Source of the DNA: a bacterium
GTDB taxonomy: Bacteria > UBA9089 > CG2-30-40-21 > SBAY01
Direction of reading: 5' to 3'
Length of the DNA stretch: 6,091 bases
Assembly (NCBI GenBank): GCA_030018635.1
Contig: JASEHU010000139.1
Location: forward strand, 1-6,091
The notes beneath the pieces are model-generated. The model made no database searches and was not told the DNA's origin. It worked only from the letters and a program-made list of their open reading frames with translations. The translations under genes were made by a program, and so were the position numbers. How positions within the stretch are numbered: position 1 is the first letter of the stretch; each line of letters starts with the position of its first letter. This document shows, in pieces, positions 5,965 through 6,091 of this stretch.

Positions 5965-5991
5965 TTTTTACCTCCTCATCTTTCACTAATC

Positions 5992-6020
5992 AATATACCA
6001 CATTGATGAGATTTTGTCAA
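5992..6020 (-). promoter_or_regulatory. strong sigma70-like promoter for the antitoxin-gspG-ppdK unit
   Basis: On the - strand a perfect -35 box TTGACA (6015-6020) and a -10 box TATATT (5992-5997, five of six consensus bases) are exactly 17 bases apart. Transcription would start near 5985, about 20 bases before the antitoxin-like ATG, leaving room for the GAGGAGG ribosome site (5971-5977). It is the best promoter visible upstream of gspG and ppdK. Antitoxins of this kind often repress their own promoters, but no obvious operator palindrome overlaps the boxes. Confidence 0.7.
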
Positions 6021-6091
6021 CCATTTTTAATACGGCACCAGCAATTCTCATTATGGCAGAAATCGTGTCCAATGTTGAGATTAGGTGGAGA

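Overview
The window looks like a piece of chromosome from an uncultivated, probably Gram-negative bacterium. The basis is a type II secretion-type pseudopilin (gspG), a pyruvate, phosphate dikinase of bacterial type, AT-rich intergenic DNA with clear sigma70-like promoters, and many broken selfish or toxin-antitoxin-type genes. The intergenic repeats (GAATGTA heptamers, CACAGAG blocks, TATAGG nonamers) remind me of genomes from groundwater candidate phyla, but the lineage is an inference and no marker here settles it.

Layout, left to right. One gene lies on the + strand: an ATPase with a C-terminal DUF4143 domain (191-1525), with its own promoter at 131-159. Everything else reads on the - strand and converges on it. 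Between the two sides lies a compact element (about 1561-1731) with 12-bp terminal inverted repeats, a 6-bp flanking direct repeat, an internal 22-bp inverted repeat made of GAATGTA heptamers, and a rightward promoter-like sequence. A MazF/PemK-type toxin gene runs into this element and is cut short (1702-1914). Its upstream partner, an antitoxin-like gene (1914-2159), is intact and overlaps the toxin start by one base.

The stretch 2160-2601 has no intact gene. It holds a CACAGAG repeat block, the last 40 codons of a GxxExxY-family gene (2274-2396), and the first 36 codons of a MNT-type nucleotidyltransferase (2389-2499). The two fragments abut as if a deletion had joined them.

The rest is a probable - strand operon driven by a strong promoter at 5992-6020: an antitoxin-like gene with no toxin (5773-5964), gspG overlapping it by 4 bases (5315-5776), then ppdK 55 bases further on (2602-5259). 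ppdK interconverts pyruvate and phosphoenolpyruvate. gspG encodes the major pseudopilin of a type II secretion-like machine. They have no obvious common function. The toxin normally found after such an antitoxin is absent and gspG sits in its place.

I see no complete novel system. The interesting content is gene decay and rearrangement among toxin-antitoxin-type modules: a small element truncating a toxin, a deletion fusing two accessory genes, and an orphan antitoxin and its promoter placed in front of housekeeping genes.
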